Assembly (NCBI GenBank): GCA_003219175.1
Contig: QHPU01000067.1
Location: 1-38,567 of the forward strand
Origin: Verrucomicrobiota bacterium
GTDB taxonomy: Bacteria; Verrucomicrobiota; Verrucomicrobiia; Chthoniobacterales; UBA10450
Direction: 5' to 3'
DNA length: 38,567 bases
Positions 6,656 through 14,797 of the stretch are shown in pieces. The first letter of the stretch is position 1. Every line of letters begins with the position of its first letter. The notes under the pieces were generated by a model that made no database searches, was not told where the DNA came from, and worked only from the letters and a program-made list of their open reading frames with translations. A program made the translations under genes and the position numbers.

Positions 6656-9253
6656 ATGCCTGTTTCCTTCTTAATTCCAACCTTCCCCTACCGTTCGCAC
6701 CGGCGGTGGTATGCGCGACCACAATTTTATCTGCCGGTGACGCTGATTGTTTTGCTCCTCATTATTTTCGGCACGATCTACTTCGGTCTTGTCTCCTCAC
6801 AGCTAAAACGGGAAGCCACCACTTACGATCTGAGCAAGCTCGAACAAATGGAATCGGCTAGCGTGATCCTGGACCGAAACGGAAAGATTTTCGGCCAGAT
6901 CTATGTCGAGAACCGCGAAACTATTCCCTACGATCAGCTACCGCGCGATCTCGTGAATGCCGTGGTCGCTATGGAAGACAACAAATTCTATCAACACCGC
7001 GGATACGATCTTTCTGGAATTGTCCGGGCCGCCTTCAAAAATTTTGTCGCCGGTCATGTCCGGCAAGGCGCAAGCACGATCACCCAGCAGCTGGCGCGCA
7101 ACAGTTTCGCGCTCAAGGAAAAGACCTATCGGCGGAAACTTCTGGAAATCTATCTCGCGGAACGGATCGAGCAGCATTACGACAAACAGAAAATCATGGA
7201 GTTGTATCTGAACCGAATTTATTTCGGTGGCGGGCTCTATGGCGCGGAAGCAGCGGCGCGCGGTTATTTCGACAAACCGGCACGCGAGATGTCGCTGGTG
7301 GAAAGCGCCACGCTCGCGGGCATCATCCGAAGTCCGAATCGACTTTCGCCCTGGTCTGACCAGGCCGCAGCCCGCGAATCGCGCAACGTTGCGCTGGCCC
7401 GCATGCGCGATCTTGGATTCATCGATCGCCAGCGCTGCGCTGCGGCGCAATCACAAGATGTCGTCATTGGCAATCGACAGAACGCGCAGGGACAAACCTA
7501 CGCGGTCGATTATATCCGGCAGAAGGTGATCGAGGCGGTAGGATGGGATCGCGCGATGAACGAAGGGTTCCGCATTCACACCACCATCGATTCCGATTTG
7601 CAGAAAGCGGCCGAGGAATCACTGCGATCGCATCTCGATCAGGTAGAAAAGCATCCGGATTACCGGCATCAAACTTACGCAGAATACACCGCGAACTTTC
7701 GCAAGTCGCGGCCCGGAGCAAGTCCACCGCCGGCACCCGATTATTTGCAGGGGGCAGTGATTGTGTTGGACAACGCGAATGGCGGCATGCTTGCGCTGGT
7801 GGGAGGTCGCGATTTTGAGCACAACCAATACGATCGCGCACTACAGGCGCGCCGGCCGGCCGGAACCGCGATGACGCCCTTCGTTTTCGCAACCGCATTT
7901 GAGAAGGGAATGTTTCCCGGCTCCGTGGTGGAGGATTCCGCGCTCGATAATCGCGCAGTCATGATCGGCGGCACGACGGGAATTCTCGGCGAATGGGGAC
8001 CCGAAACGGCGGAGAATCGCTACGAAGGGTCGATCACCGCGCGCGAGGCACTTTCGAAATCGAAAAACGGCGCCACCATTCGGCTCGGGATGAATCCGGG
8101 CGTTGAGAGCGTGATCGATCTCTGCCGCAAAGCCGGAGTCAAATCTCCGCTGCGACCGTATCCGGCGACATTTCTCGGGAGCAGTGAAATTACTTTGTCC
8201 GAGCTGGCCCTGGCCTACACCATCTTCCCAAATGGCGGTTGGCGACCAAAGTTGCCGCACGTTTTGGAGCGGATCGAAGAAAAGGACGGCACGGTCTGGC
8301 ACGCGCAACGCGATTACGGCAAACAGAACGTGATAAGACCTGAAACTGCCTACGAGGTGCATTCGTGCCTGGTCGATGCACTCGAACGCGGCACCGGCAG
8401 GGATGCGCGCGCCAACTTTGGTTTGCAGAAAATGGAAGCGGCCGGAAAAACTGGGACCGCTTACGATTTCACGGATGTCCTTTTCGCCGGATACGACAGT
8501 GCGATTACCTGCGCAGTTTGGGCTGGGTTCGATAAGCCGCAGCAGATTTTTCGCGGCGCGTTCGGACGCGACATCGCGTTGCCGGTCTGGGTGGATGTGA
8601 TGAACGCATCGGCCACGCACTATCCAACGAAGGAAATTGCGCAGCCGCGCGGATTGGAGCGAGTGAACATTTGCGCGAAATCCGGTTTGCTCGCCACCGA
8701 TAAATGCATCGAGAAAATCAAAATGGCCGACGGCGAGATGGACGAGAAAACAACTTACCTCGAGCTTGCGACATCCGCGCAAAGACCAACCGAAACATGC
8801 AACGTTCATGGAGAAATGCATGCTTCGCTGACACGCGACTTGCCGGTATCGGAATTTCCACGAGCGGCCCTCGCGGTAGACACCAGCGCCATGAAACCGA
8901 TTATCCCAAAAGAACCGACCCTGCTGGCGGCACGCGACCCATACAATTCAGTGCACGCGCTGGTGAATCCGAAACCCACGCCTTCGCCGGAAGCGGAAAA
9001 AGAAGCGACGTCCGAGGAAATGCCCGATCCGACAAAACCGGTATTGAAAGCGATACCGGTGCAACCGGGCGAAGGAGAGACGGGCGAACCGATTCCTTCG
9101 CCGGCTCCGTCAGAGACAGTAATAAAAGCGATTAAACCGACGGGGTCGCCCGTGGAAATTCGCCGCGCTATTCCCGTTGTTCGACCGACTCCACAAACAT
9201 CGCAGCCCGAAGTTCGCCGAGCCGAGCCAGTGGAGGAAGACGAGAGCAATTAG
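6656..9253 (+). CDS. Class A penicillin-binding protein (PBP1A family) with degenerate transpeptidase motif
   Basis: 865-aa bifunctional-type murein synthase. A cytosolic stub is followed by one TM helix (about 29-47). The GT51 glycosyltransferase domain (about 75-260) is intact: catalytic E107 in VAMEDNKFYQHRGYD, plus GASTITQQLARNSF and KIMELYLNRIYFGGGLYGA. The penicillin-binding domain spans about 360-690. Its SxN motif (S469-K470-N471) and KTGT (598-601) are present. The nucleophile motif, normally GSxxKPF, reads GTAMTPF, with Thr at 404 and 407 replacing both Ser and Lys. Lipid II polymerisation should work; DD-transpeptidation and penicillin binding are doubtful. The last ~140 residues are Pro/Glu-rich and probably disordered. 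Confidence 0.93.
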   Translation: MPVSFLIPTFPYRSHRRWYARPQFYLPVTLIVLLLIIFGTIYFGLVSSQLKREATTYDLSKLEQMESASVILDRNGKIFGQIYVENRETIPYDQLPRDLVNAVVAMEDNKFYQHRGYDLSGIVRAAFKNFVAGHVRQGASTITQQLARNSFALKEKTYRRKLLEIYLAERIEQHYDKQKIMELYLNRIYFGGGLYGAEAAARGYFDKPAREMSLVESATLAGIIRSPNRLSPWSDQAAARESRNVALARMRDLGFIDRQRCAAAQSQDVVIGNRQNAQGQTYAVDYIRQKVIEAVGWDRAMNEGFRIHTTIDSDLQKAAEESLRSHLDQVEKHPDYRHQTYAEYTANFRKSRPGASPPPAPDYLQGAVIVLDNANGGMLALVGGRDFEHNQYDRALQARRPAGTAMTPFVFATAFEKGMFPGSVVEDSALDNRAVMIGGTTGILGEWGPETAENRYEGSITAREALSKSKNGATIRLGMNPGVESVIDLCRKAGVKSPLRPYPATFLGSSEITLSELALAYTIFPNGGWRPKLPHVLERIEEKDGTVWHAQRDYGKQNVIRPETAYEVHSCLVDALERGTGRDARANFGLQKMEAAGKTGTAYDFTDVLFAGYDSAITCAVWAGFDKPQQIFRGAFGRDIALPVWVDVMNASATHYPTKEIAQPRGLERVNICAKSGLLATDKCIEKIKMADGEMDEKTTYLELATSAQRPTETCNVHGEMHASLTRDLPVSEFPRAALAVDTSAMKPIIPKEPTLLAARDPYNSVHALVNPKPTPSPEAEKEATSEEMPDPTKPVLKAIPVQPGEGETGEPIPSPAPSETVIKAIKPTGSPVEIRRAIPVVRPTPQTSQPEVRRAEPVEEDESN

Positions 9254-9456
9254 TGTTAGGTCAGTCACAGGGCTCGAACCGAATAGGGCGGATCGGCCAC
9301 TCCGTCGGGCGATACTAAAGGTTTGCGGCTTCGCCGCCAAATATTAACATCGAGTAAGGGGCTGCTCGATCCACCTTTCAGCTTCGCAAGTTACCGCATC
9401 TTTGTGATTATCGTGGGTTTACTCCCTACAAAATCAGTCACGAGAGAAAATAGTAG
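9254..9456. other. Intergenic region with a small hairpin
   Basis: 203 bp between the PBP gene and the next gene. The only structure I see is GCGGC-TTC-GCCGC (9325-9337), which could be a weak terminator for the PBP gene. It is not followed by a T-run. Confidence 0.35.
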
Positions 9457-10473
9457 ATGACCTCAGTAGACGCGCAGAACTTTCGTCTCGCAGTTTTGAA
9501 CCCCGGCGGACGCGATCACGAGCAGCATTTTGCTGAAAATCGTTCGCCACAGGCCAATGAACATCCGCCGGTCAACTTTCACGCGTATTCGGCGTGTACC
9601 AACGGAGCAGTCTTCCGTGACATCAAGCGCGCAATCGCGAGCAACTGGCCGGTGTTGCTGCTTTTGCGCGGTGATTTCCGCGCGAGTGAGCGAGCGCTCG
9701 CAGAATTGAAAAAATCAAAGCGGAAAACTGCCGTCGCACTGAAAGAAACCGGGGCACACCAGATTGCACAGCAGTTAAGCGATCCGTCGCGTTTCGCTCG
9801 GTTCATTGGAATTGTCTGCCAAGCGGATGGCTGCATCGCGAGCACACCGGAAGCTGCCGAATTGTTTCGTTCATTCCGCGCTGACGGCGTTGACTTCATT
9901 CCCACGCCCTATCCGATTGAGGACGAGAATTGGAACTGGGCGATGGAGCATCGTTCCGGAATATTCGTCGGCACGCGTGAGCTTACCGTTCCCACTCGGA
10001 ATCACTTTGCGGCGCTCCTTGCCGTAAAAAATTTGAGCGATGAAACAAAAGAGCCGGTCACAGTTTTTAATTCCGACCGCCGCCACGGAGCCAAACTCAT
10101 TGCTGAAATCGGCTTCCGTAAAATTCGCGTTCACGAAAAGCGCATGGGATATCGCGCCTATCTGGGCGAGATGGCGCGTCACAAAATTGTCTTCCAGCTC
10201 GATCGCAGCCGCGTCCCGGGACAGGTGGCCGGCGATGCTCTTTTGTGTCGTTCTGTCTGCGTCGGTGGCGATGGCGCGATCGAGCGGATCGCGTTCCCGA
10301 ATACCTGCGGCGAAAAAAGGAGTGACGACGAGTTAATCGAGATCGCACAGCGACTGCTAACGAATGAAGGTCAGCGACAAGAAGTTGCTGATGGGGCGAC
10401 GAAGATTGCCAAGGAAAAACTCTCCTTTCGCGGAGGTAAAGAACATCTCGCGCGCTTTTTCGCAGATTTGTAG
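9457..10473 (+). CDS. Hypothetical protein resembling GT-B glycosyltransferases
   Basis: 338-aa soluble protein with no signal peptide or membrane segment. I do not recognise a named family. The layout resembles a GT-B glycosyltransferase: an N-terminal half with a Rossmann-like strand (NWPVLLLLRGDF), a linker (GVDFIPTPYPIEDENW) and a C-terminal half with GIFVGTRE, MARHKIVFQLDRSRVPGQVA and a terminal DDELIEIAQRLLTNEGQRQE helix. The last segment resembles the end of many GT4/GT1 proteins. The catalytic ExxxxxxxE pattern is not visible, so it may be inactive or act on another substrate. It converges with a genuine GT4 gene at 10533, which fits a cell-surface polysaccharide role. Function is uncertain. 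Confidence 0.7.
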   Translation: MTSVDAQNFRLAVLNPGGRDHEQHFAENRSPQANEHPPVNFHAYSACTNGAVFRDIKRAIASNWPVLLLLRGDFRASERALAELKKSKRKTAVALKETGAHQIAQQLSDPSRFARFIGIVCQADGCIASTPEAAELFRSFRADGVDFIPTPYPIEDENWNWAMEHRSGIFVGTRELTVPTRNHFAALLAVKNLSDETKEPVTVFNSDRRHGAKLIAEIGFRKIRVHEKRMGYRAYLGEMARHKIVFQLDRSRVPGQVAGDALLCRSVCVGGDGAIERIAFPNTCGEKRSDDELIEIAQRLLTNEGQRQEVADGATKIAKEKLSFRGGKEHLARFFADL

Positions 10474-10530
10474 AGGTCGCTGTCCCAGCGGCAGGATCGA
10501 CCTTTGCCGCCGAGGACCGCGACCCCTACA
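10469..10530. repeat. Inverted repeat between convergent genes, possible bidirectional terminator
   Basis: Arms TGTAGAGGTCGC (10469-10480) and GCGACCCCTACA (10519-10530) pair at 11 of 12 positions, with an inner GCGGCA/TGCCGC pairing. The left arm overlaps the stop of the upstream gene, and the right arm ends 3 nt before the stop of the minus-strand GT4 gene. Its position fits a bidirectional terminator. Confidence 0.65.
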
Positions 10531-10532
10531 GA

Positions 10533-11690
10533 TTACGGAATCTCACGCAAATAAATTTCCTCCAACCGACGGGTTTGTTCCGTTTGACTGAAATTATTGG
10601 CGATGCTTTCCGATGCAGCGCGACCCATCGCGGTCAAGCGAGCAGAATCCTTCGTGCAATCAATCAGCGCATCAGCTAACGATTCGTAGTCCCGCTCTTC
10701 GACGAGAATACCGCCTATGTTGTGTTCAACGGCTTCCGGAATTCCGCCGTGTCGCGTCGCGAAAACCGGCAGTCCGGTCGACATCGCTTCCAACATCGAA
10801 TTCGGCACGCCCTCCTGGTTTCCATCGAGACCGGTCTCGCTCGGATGCAGAAAAAGATGCGAAGAATAGAAAAGCTCCCGCAATTTTTCCTGCGAAACGA
10901 AACCGGCGAAATCGACTGACGACGCGATCTGCAGCGCGCGGGCGAGCGATTGCAATTCGCCAAGTTGCGGTCCTTCACCCGCGATGGTGAGTTTCGCGGA
11001 CGGAAATTCCTTTCGAAATTTCGCAAACCCTCGCAGCGCCGTCTTCAACCCCTTCTTCTCGATTAGCCGGCCCGCTTGCAGCAATCGCCACTCACCGTTG
11101 TCGGGCACGCTCCGCTCCCGAAATGGAAATTGATTCAACGGAATTCCAGTGCGTTGAATTTCGATTTTCTCTGGCGCACAACCCAGATCGACTATCGCCT
11201 GGCGCAAGGATTCCGATCGAACTAGAACCCGTCGCACCAGGGATAACATTTCCTCGGTGCCGCGCCGATACGCACGCTTTTGCATGTCGACCAAGACATC
11301 TGCGCCATGAAACGAAACTACTGTCCGCTTTGGCCAATGACGAATTAACGGCCGCAGGAGAACAGCGATGTGTCCAAAATAGATGTGCAATAATTGCGCG
11401 TCGTTTTCAGTAAGCGCGCGCTCAATTTCACGAACTTCAGCGGCAGAAATTTGCCATGGTCGATCAACAATTTGCTTGAACCAGATGCGCCGCAGGAAAT
11501 GCCATGCCGGCTTTTTTACCACTCGAATATCTTGGAACGGAAAACACTCTTCGCTTTCCCGTTTCTGCGCAACTACCACTGGCCGGACCCGCCTGAGCGA
11601 CGTGATCTGCCGGTAGATGTGCAGCATCTCCGGCTTGAGAAACGTCGCGCAATACGACGCAACGACCGGGACGTCGGAAATCCGGCTCAA
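10533..11690 (-). CDS. Glycosyltransferase family 4 protein
   Basis: 385-aa retaining GT-B glycosyltransferase. The C-terminal sugar-nucleotide half is clear: RLLQAGRLIEKKGLKTALRG, KLTIAGEGPQLGELQSLA, VDFAGFVSQEKLRELFYSSH, then the EGVPNSMLEAMSTGLPVFAT block with the E-x7-E type motif and GGIPEAV. The N-terminal half has HIYFGHIAVLLRPL and VVSFHGADVLVD, as in colanic-acid/WcaL-like transferases. The best start is TTG at 11690, whose TTGA overlaps the TGA stop of the upstream small secreted protein, implying translational coupling. It probably acts in surface polysaccharide synthesis; donor and acceptor cannot be told. Confidence 0.9.
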   Translation of the reverse strand: MSRISDVPVVASYCATFLKPEMLHIYRQITSLRRVRPVVVAQKRESEECFPFQDIRVVKKPAWHFLRRIWFKQIVDRPWQISAAEVREIERALTENDAQLLHIYFGHIAVLLRPLIRHWPKRTVVSFHGADVLVDMQKRAYRRGTEEMLSLVRRVLVRSESLRQAIVDLGCAPEKIEIQRTGIPLNQFPFRERSVPDNGEWRLLQAGRLIEKKGLKTALRGFAKFRKEFPSAKLTIAGEGPQLGELQSLARALQIASSVDFAGFVSQEKLRELFYSSHLFLHPSETGLDGNQEGVPNSMLEAMSTGLPVFATRHGGIPEAVEHNIGGILVEERDYESLADALIDCTKDSARLTAMGRAASESIANNFSQTEQTRRLEEIYLREIP

Positions 11691-12013
11691 AAATAAAACT
11701 CGAACAGCTTAATGCCGTTCCATTTTCCCGGATCTTCCGGCTTGCCGTTCCTTTTCCCCGGCTCTTCCGGTTTGAGCGTCACACTTTGTTGCGCCGTCCC
11801 ATAACGCGCGGGCGCGGCCGGGTTCAACATTTGCAGCGGATTGCCGCCTCGAACGGCGCGCGGAACGACTCCGCCGGGCGCGATCGCAGGTAACGGCGGC
11901 GGCGGTTTCGGCGGGCCCGGCACTCTGCGCGTAATAACCGGCGCGTTGTAGGTCTGAGCGAAGGCGGCGCTGGAAATCAACGTCGTCACCACAATTGCGA
12001 ATAACTTTTTCAT
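11687..12013 (-). CDS. Small secreted proline-rich protein
   Basis: 108-aa exported protein of unknown function. A clear signal peptide (MKKLFAIVVTTLISSAAFAQ) is followed by a Pro-rich segment (GPPKPPPPLPAIAPGG). It ends with a short duplicated motif, EEPGKRNGKPEDPGKWNG, and an aromatic C-terminus (KLFEFYF). The aromatic end resembles those of outer-membrane or surface proteins, but it is too short to be a barrel. Its stop overlaps the TTG start of the GT4 gene by 3-4 nt, so the two are co-expressed. A well-placed ribosome site (GGAGGG) precedes the ATG. It is divergent from the KdsD-like gene. Confidence 0.7.
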   Translation of the reverse strand: MKKLFAIVVTTLISSAAFAQTYNAPVITRRVPGPPKPPPPLPAIAPGGVVPRAVRGGNPLQMLNPAAPARYGTAQQSVTLKPEEPGKRNGKPEDPGKWNGIKLFEFYF

Positions 12014-12072
12014 ATTTCCCTCCTAATGGAACTGTCTTGCTCGGTTTGGTGCTCCGGTTCAATTATATTTCG

Positions 12073-13044
12073 ATGGACTATCTTGAAAAGGCCGCACGTG
12101 TGCTGGAAATCGAAATTTTTGAGCTACAGCGTTTGCGCCAGCGCTTGGGTAAGAGTTTTGCCGACGCCATTGAACTCCTCAAGGCGACGGTCGACGCGCG
12201 CGGGAAAATTGTCGTGCTCGGTGTAGGAAAATCCGGTCATATTGGCAGCAAAATCGCTGCGACCCTTACCAGCACCGGTTCGCTCGCGGTCGTACTTGAT
12301 TCGCTCAACGCGTTGCACGGCGACCTCGGAATGGTGGCGGATGGCGACGCCGTTCTGGCGCTAAGCGCGAGCGGCGAGACGGAAGAGCTACTGCGGATTT
12401 TGCCGGCGATCGCGCGATTTCAGGTGAAGATCATCGCGATTTGCGGCGACGCCGATTCGACGCTGGCAAAAAACGCACACGTTTTTCTCGACGTGAACAT
12501 CGAACAGGAGGCGTGTCCGCTGAACCTTGCGCCCACTTCAAGCACGACGGTAATGTTGGCGCTGGGCGACGCGCTCGCGATGGTGTTGCTCGAGGCGCGC
12601 GGATTTCAAAAAGAGGATTTTGCCAAATTTCATCCGGCCGGAATGATCGGCCGCAGTTTGCTGATGCGCGTGCATCAAATCATGCGCCCGCGCCAGGCGT
12701 TGGCGCTGGTAGTGTCCGATACTAGAATTCGCGACGTCTTGAAAACTATGACCGCAGTGCGCGCCGGCGCCGCCGTGATCGCCGATACTGATGGGAAATT
12801 GCTCGGCATTTTTACCCACGGCGATTTCGCCCGGCATTTTCAAAAGGATCCGAAAGTGGGCGAGCGTCTGGTGGCAGATCTAATGACATTGAACCCGGTG
12901 AGCGTGCACAAAGACAAACTTGCGGTCGAGGTTCTCAACCTTCTCGAGAGTCATCGCATCGACGATCTGGTCGTGGTTGACGACAACAACGCTCCCGTCG
13001 GCATTGTTGATTCGCAGGATCTGACGCGATTGAAATTGCTTTAA
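12073..13044 (+). CDS. kdsD: Arabinose-5-phosphate isomerase, KpsF/GutQ/KdsD family
   Basis: 323-aa sugar-phosphate isomerase interconverting ribulose 5-phosphate and arabinose 5-phosphate, the first step to Kdo for LPS. The SIS domain spans about residues 38-175 (VLGVGKSGHIGSKIAATL, GDAVLALSASGETEELLRI, CPLNLAPTSSTTVMLALGDA) and continues to AKFHPAGMIGRSLL. Two CBS domains follow (about 205-260 and 265-323; ending in RIDDLVVVDDNNAPVGIVDS). I use the ATG at 12073 because it opens the family's N-terminal helix; the longer reading from 11995 would overlap the divergent gene. Length is normal. No kdsA/kdsB/kdsC lies in the window. Confidence 0.92.
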   Translation: MDYLEKAARVLEIEIFELQRLRQRLGKSFADAIELLKATVDARGKIVVLGVGKSGHIGSKIAATLTSTGSLAVVLDSLNALHGDLGMVADGDAVLALSASGETEELLRILPAIARFQVKIIAICGDADSTLAKNAHVFLDVNIEQEACPLNLAPTSSTTVMLALGDALAMVLLEARGFQKEDFAKFHPAGMIGRSLLMRVHQIMRPRQALALVVSDTRIRDVLKTMTAVRAGAAVIADTDGKLLGIFTHGDFARHFQKDPKVGERLVADLMTLNPVSVHKDKLAVEVLNLLESHRIDDLVVVDDNNAPVGIVDSQDLTRLKLL

Positions 13045-13050
13045 TAGCTC

Positions 13051-13152
13051 GTCATCCCGAGCGTAGTCGAGGGATCCTGTTGCGAAAGCTTTAAGATAAC
13101 ATATCGGGATCCCTCGAATCCGAGCCGGACCGGCGTTTTCGCTCGAGATGAC
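13051..13152. repeat. Inverted-repeat element carrying an 18-mer copy in one arm
   Basis: Outer arms GTCATCCCGAGCG (13051-13063) and CGCTCGAGATGAC (13140-13152) pair with one mismatch. Inner arms TCGAGGGATCC (13067-13077) / GGATCCCTCGA (13107-13117) pair perfectly. Between the two right-hand arms sits a reverse copy of the window's 18-mer (13119-13135), breaking the symmetry. The 13045-13260 region holds nothing else except a CT-rich low-complexity run (about 13228-13256) before efp. Confidence 0.75.
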
Positions 13153-13260
13153 CGTGTTGGGGCCGGTCACCTCCAGGTTGATTTGCAGCGCAACTAGCGT
13201 AACGTCCGCGCTCCGCATAACGGTTAAACGCTTCAACTCTTCAACTTTTCAACGAACCCA

Positions 13261-13818
13261 ATGGCTGCGGCAAACGATCTCCGAAAAGGAATGGCAATTA
13301 AATATAACGGCAATACTGCCATTGTCTTGGAAGTGCACCATCGTACCCCGGGAAATTTGCGCGCCTTTGTCCAGGCCATCATTCGCTACATCAATACCGG
13401 CAAGAGCGCCGATGTCCGTTTCGGTTCCACCGACAAGGTCGAGTTGGTTGATATTAACCGCTCCACGCTCGAATTCAGCTACAAGGACCACAACGGCTAT
13501 CATTTCATGGACCCAGAGACGTACGAGACCGTGACGTTGCAGCAAAACCTGCTTGGTGATGCCAGGGATTTCCTTGTGGAAAATTTACCGGTGCAAGTTC
13601 TCTATGCCGAAGGCAAAGCCGTGCAGGTGGAACTTCCGGCCTCGGTCAGTTTGAAAGTGGTTGAGTCAGCCGAGGGCGTCCGCGGTGATACCGCCAGCAA
13701 TGTGACAAAACCGGCAAAACTCGAGACCGGCAAGACGATCAACGTCCCTCTCTTCATCAAGGAAGGCGAAACCATCAAGATCGACACCCGCACCGGCGCC
13801 TACATGGGCCGCGCGTAA
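13261..13818 (+). CDS. efp: Elongation factor P
   Basis: 185-aa translation factor that enters the E site and rescues ribosomes stalled at polyproline. All three domains are present: KOW-like (1-65), OB (66-128; SYKDHNGYHFMDPETYETVT) and the C-terminal OB domain (129-185; KGxTA-type VRGDTASNVTKPAKLETG and the signature-like KEGETIKIDTRTGAYMGR). The loop that reaches the peptidyl-transferase centre reads PGNLRAF, with Asn32 where most EF-Ps have a modified Lys or Arg. No epmA/epmB, earP or ymfI-like modification gene is in the window. The start is well supported by length. An inverted-repeat element follows the stop. Confidence 0.96.
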   Translation: MAAANDLRKGMAIKYNGNTAIVLEVHHRTPGNLRAFVQAIIRYINTGKSADVRFGSTDKVELVDINRSTLEFSYKDHNGYHFMDPETYETVTLQQNLLGDARDFLVENLPVQVLYAEGKAVQVELPASVSLKVVESAEGVRGDTASNVTKPAKLETGKTINVPLFIKEGETIKIDTRTGAYMGRA

Positions 13819-13829
13819 GTTTCCCCTCT

Positions 13830-13926
13830 GTCATTCCGAGCAAAGCCGAGGAATGTCTCGCTATTTCTTCAGAAATATCTAGACATGTCTCGGTCCGCGC
13901 CGGACTGGGATATTCGCTGACATGAC
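13830..13926. repeat. Second inverted-repeat element, also interrupted by the 18-mer
   Basis: The left arm begins GTCATTCCGAGCAAAGCCGA (13830). The centre is a perfect hairpin TATTTCT-TC-AGAAATA (13862-13877), flanked by ATGTCTC / AGACAT pairing. The right arm should mirror the left, but after GACATGTCTCG it changes to GTCCGCGCCGGACTGG (13893-13908), a one-mismatch reverse copy of the window's 18-mer, before ending in GACATGAC. It lies between efp and the next gene. Confidence 0.7.
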
Positions 13927-13937
13927 AAAATAATTTC

Positions 13938-14762
13938 ATGCCGCGTCGCAGGTCCATTTCTCAGCGCCACCCTAAAAAGCCCTCACGCGTAAGGATCGTG
14001 CGCAATGTCGCGCCGATGGCGAGGCGCGTCCCGCTCCACCCGATGCCACTGACCGTGCCAACGCGCTGGGTCAAAAACATCATCGCAGTTTTTCTGTTGC
14101 CATGGTGCGCGATTCTGACCCAGACATTTTTCACCGCCTTCGCCCGGGCTACAATTCATCAGCACTTGTGGGCGGGCGCGGAATTTTGGTTCTTCTCGCT
14201 CGGTGTCGTCCTTTGGCTGATCGCGTTCGTTGGTTTGCCGCGGCCGGTCATCCTCTACGTCTTTGGCCACGAGGTGACGCATGTCCTGTGGGTTTGGCTA
14301 ATGGGCGGACGTGTCAGTAAGTTTCGAGTCAGCGGCGACGGCGGCCATATCATCACCAACCGGACAAATTTCCTGATCGCGCTCGCTCCGTATTTTTTTC
14401 CGCTCTACAGCCTGCTCGCGATTCTGGTCTATGGGATCGCCAGCTTGTTCGTGAACGTCGCGCCGTACGGCCAGCTTCTCTACGCCATTCTCGGTATTAC
14501 CTGGGCGTTCCATCTTACCTTCACCTGCTGGATGATTCCAAAAAACCAGACTGATCTGAGCGATCACGGAACGTTTTTTTCGCTCGTTTTCATTTATCTG
14601 ATGAATCTTGTGCTTTTGAGCGGCTTGCTTGTGATTGCATCGCCGCAAATCACCTTTGCCAGTTTCGGTGAAGATGTGGTGCAGAATCTCCGAAGTTTTT
14701 CGCAATGGATCAGTGCATTGCTGAATGCGTATACGCGCGGCCATCAAGCGCCGGTGCAGTAA
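13938..14762 (+). CDS. Multi-pass membrane protein with HExxH motif, M50-like metallopeptidase candidate
   Basis: 274-aa integral membrane protein. After a basic, Arg-rich N-terminus (residues 1-45) it has about five or six hydrophobic segments. The motif GHEVTHVLWVWLMGGRVSKF (about residues 112-131) contains HEVTH followed by GGRV, as in M50-type intramembrane zinc proteases, and GDGGHI follows. A third zinc ligand (usually NxxPxxxxDG) is not evident, so the assignment to M50 is tentative. ATG at 13938 gives the longest frame; internal ATGs (MARRVPL, MPLTVPT) are possible starts nearer the first helix. Substrate unknown. Confidence 0.7.
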   Translation: MPRRRSISQRHPKKPSRVRIVRNVAPMARRVPLHPMPLTVPTRWVKNIIAVFLLPWCAILTQTFFTAFARATIHQHLWAGAEFWFFSLGVVLWLIAFVGLPRPVILYVFGHEVTHVLWVWLMGGRVSKFRVSGDGGHIITNRTNFLIALAPYFFPLYSLLAILVYGIASLFVNVAPYGQLLYAILGITWAFHLTFTCWMIPKNQTDLSDHGTFFSLVFIYLMNLVLLSGLLVIASPQITFASFGEDVVQNLRSFSQWISALLNAYTRGHQAPVQ

Positions 14763-14778
14763 TTGTTGGGTAATCTTC

Positions 14779-14797
14779 CGGCGGTCATAGACCGCCG
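14779..14797. repeat. Perfect hairpin between convergent genes
   Basis: CGGCGGTC-ATA-GACCGCCG forms an 8-bp perfect stem with a 3-nt loop, between the stop of the M50-like gene (14762) and the treY remnant. It also encodes the last few residues of treY (CSGGL). It is probably a dispersed palindromic element and could terminate both genes. Confidence 0.7.

Noticed and set aside
9260..9310. tRNA-like GGTTCGAGCCC on the minus strand
   Set aside because: It resembles a T-arm, but the flanking bases do not pair as a T-stem and no acceptor, D-arm or anticodon arm can be found.
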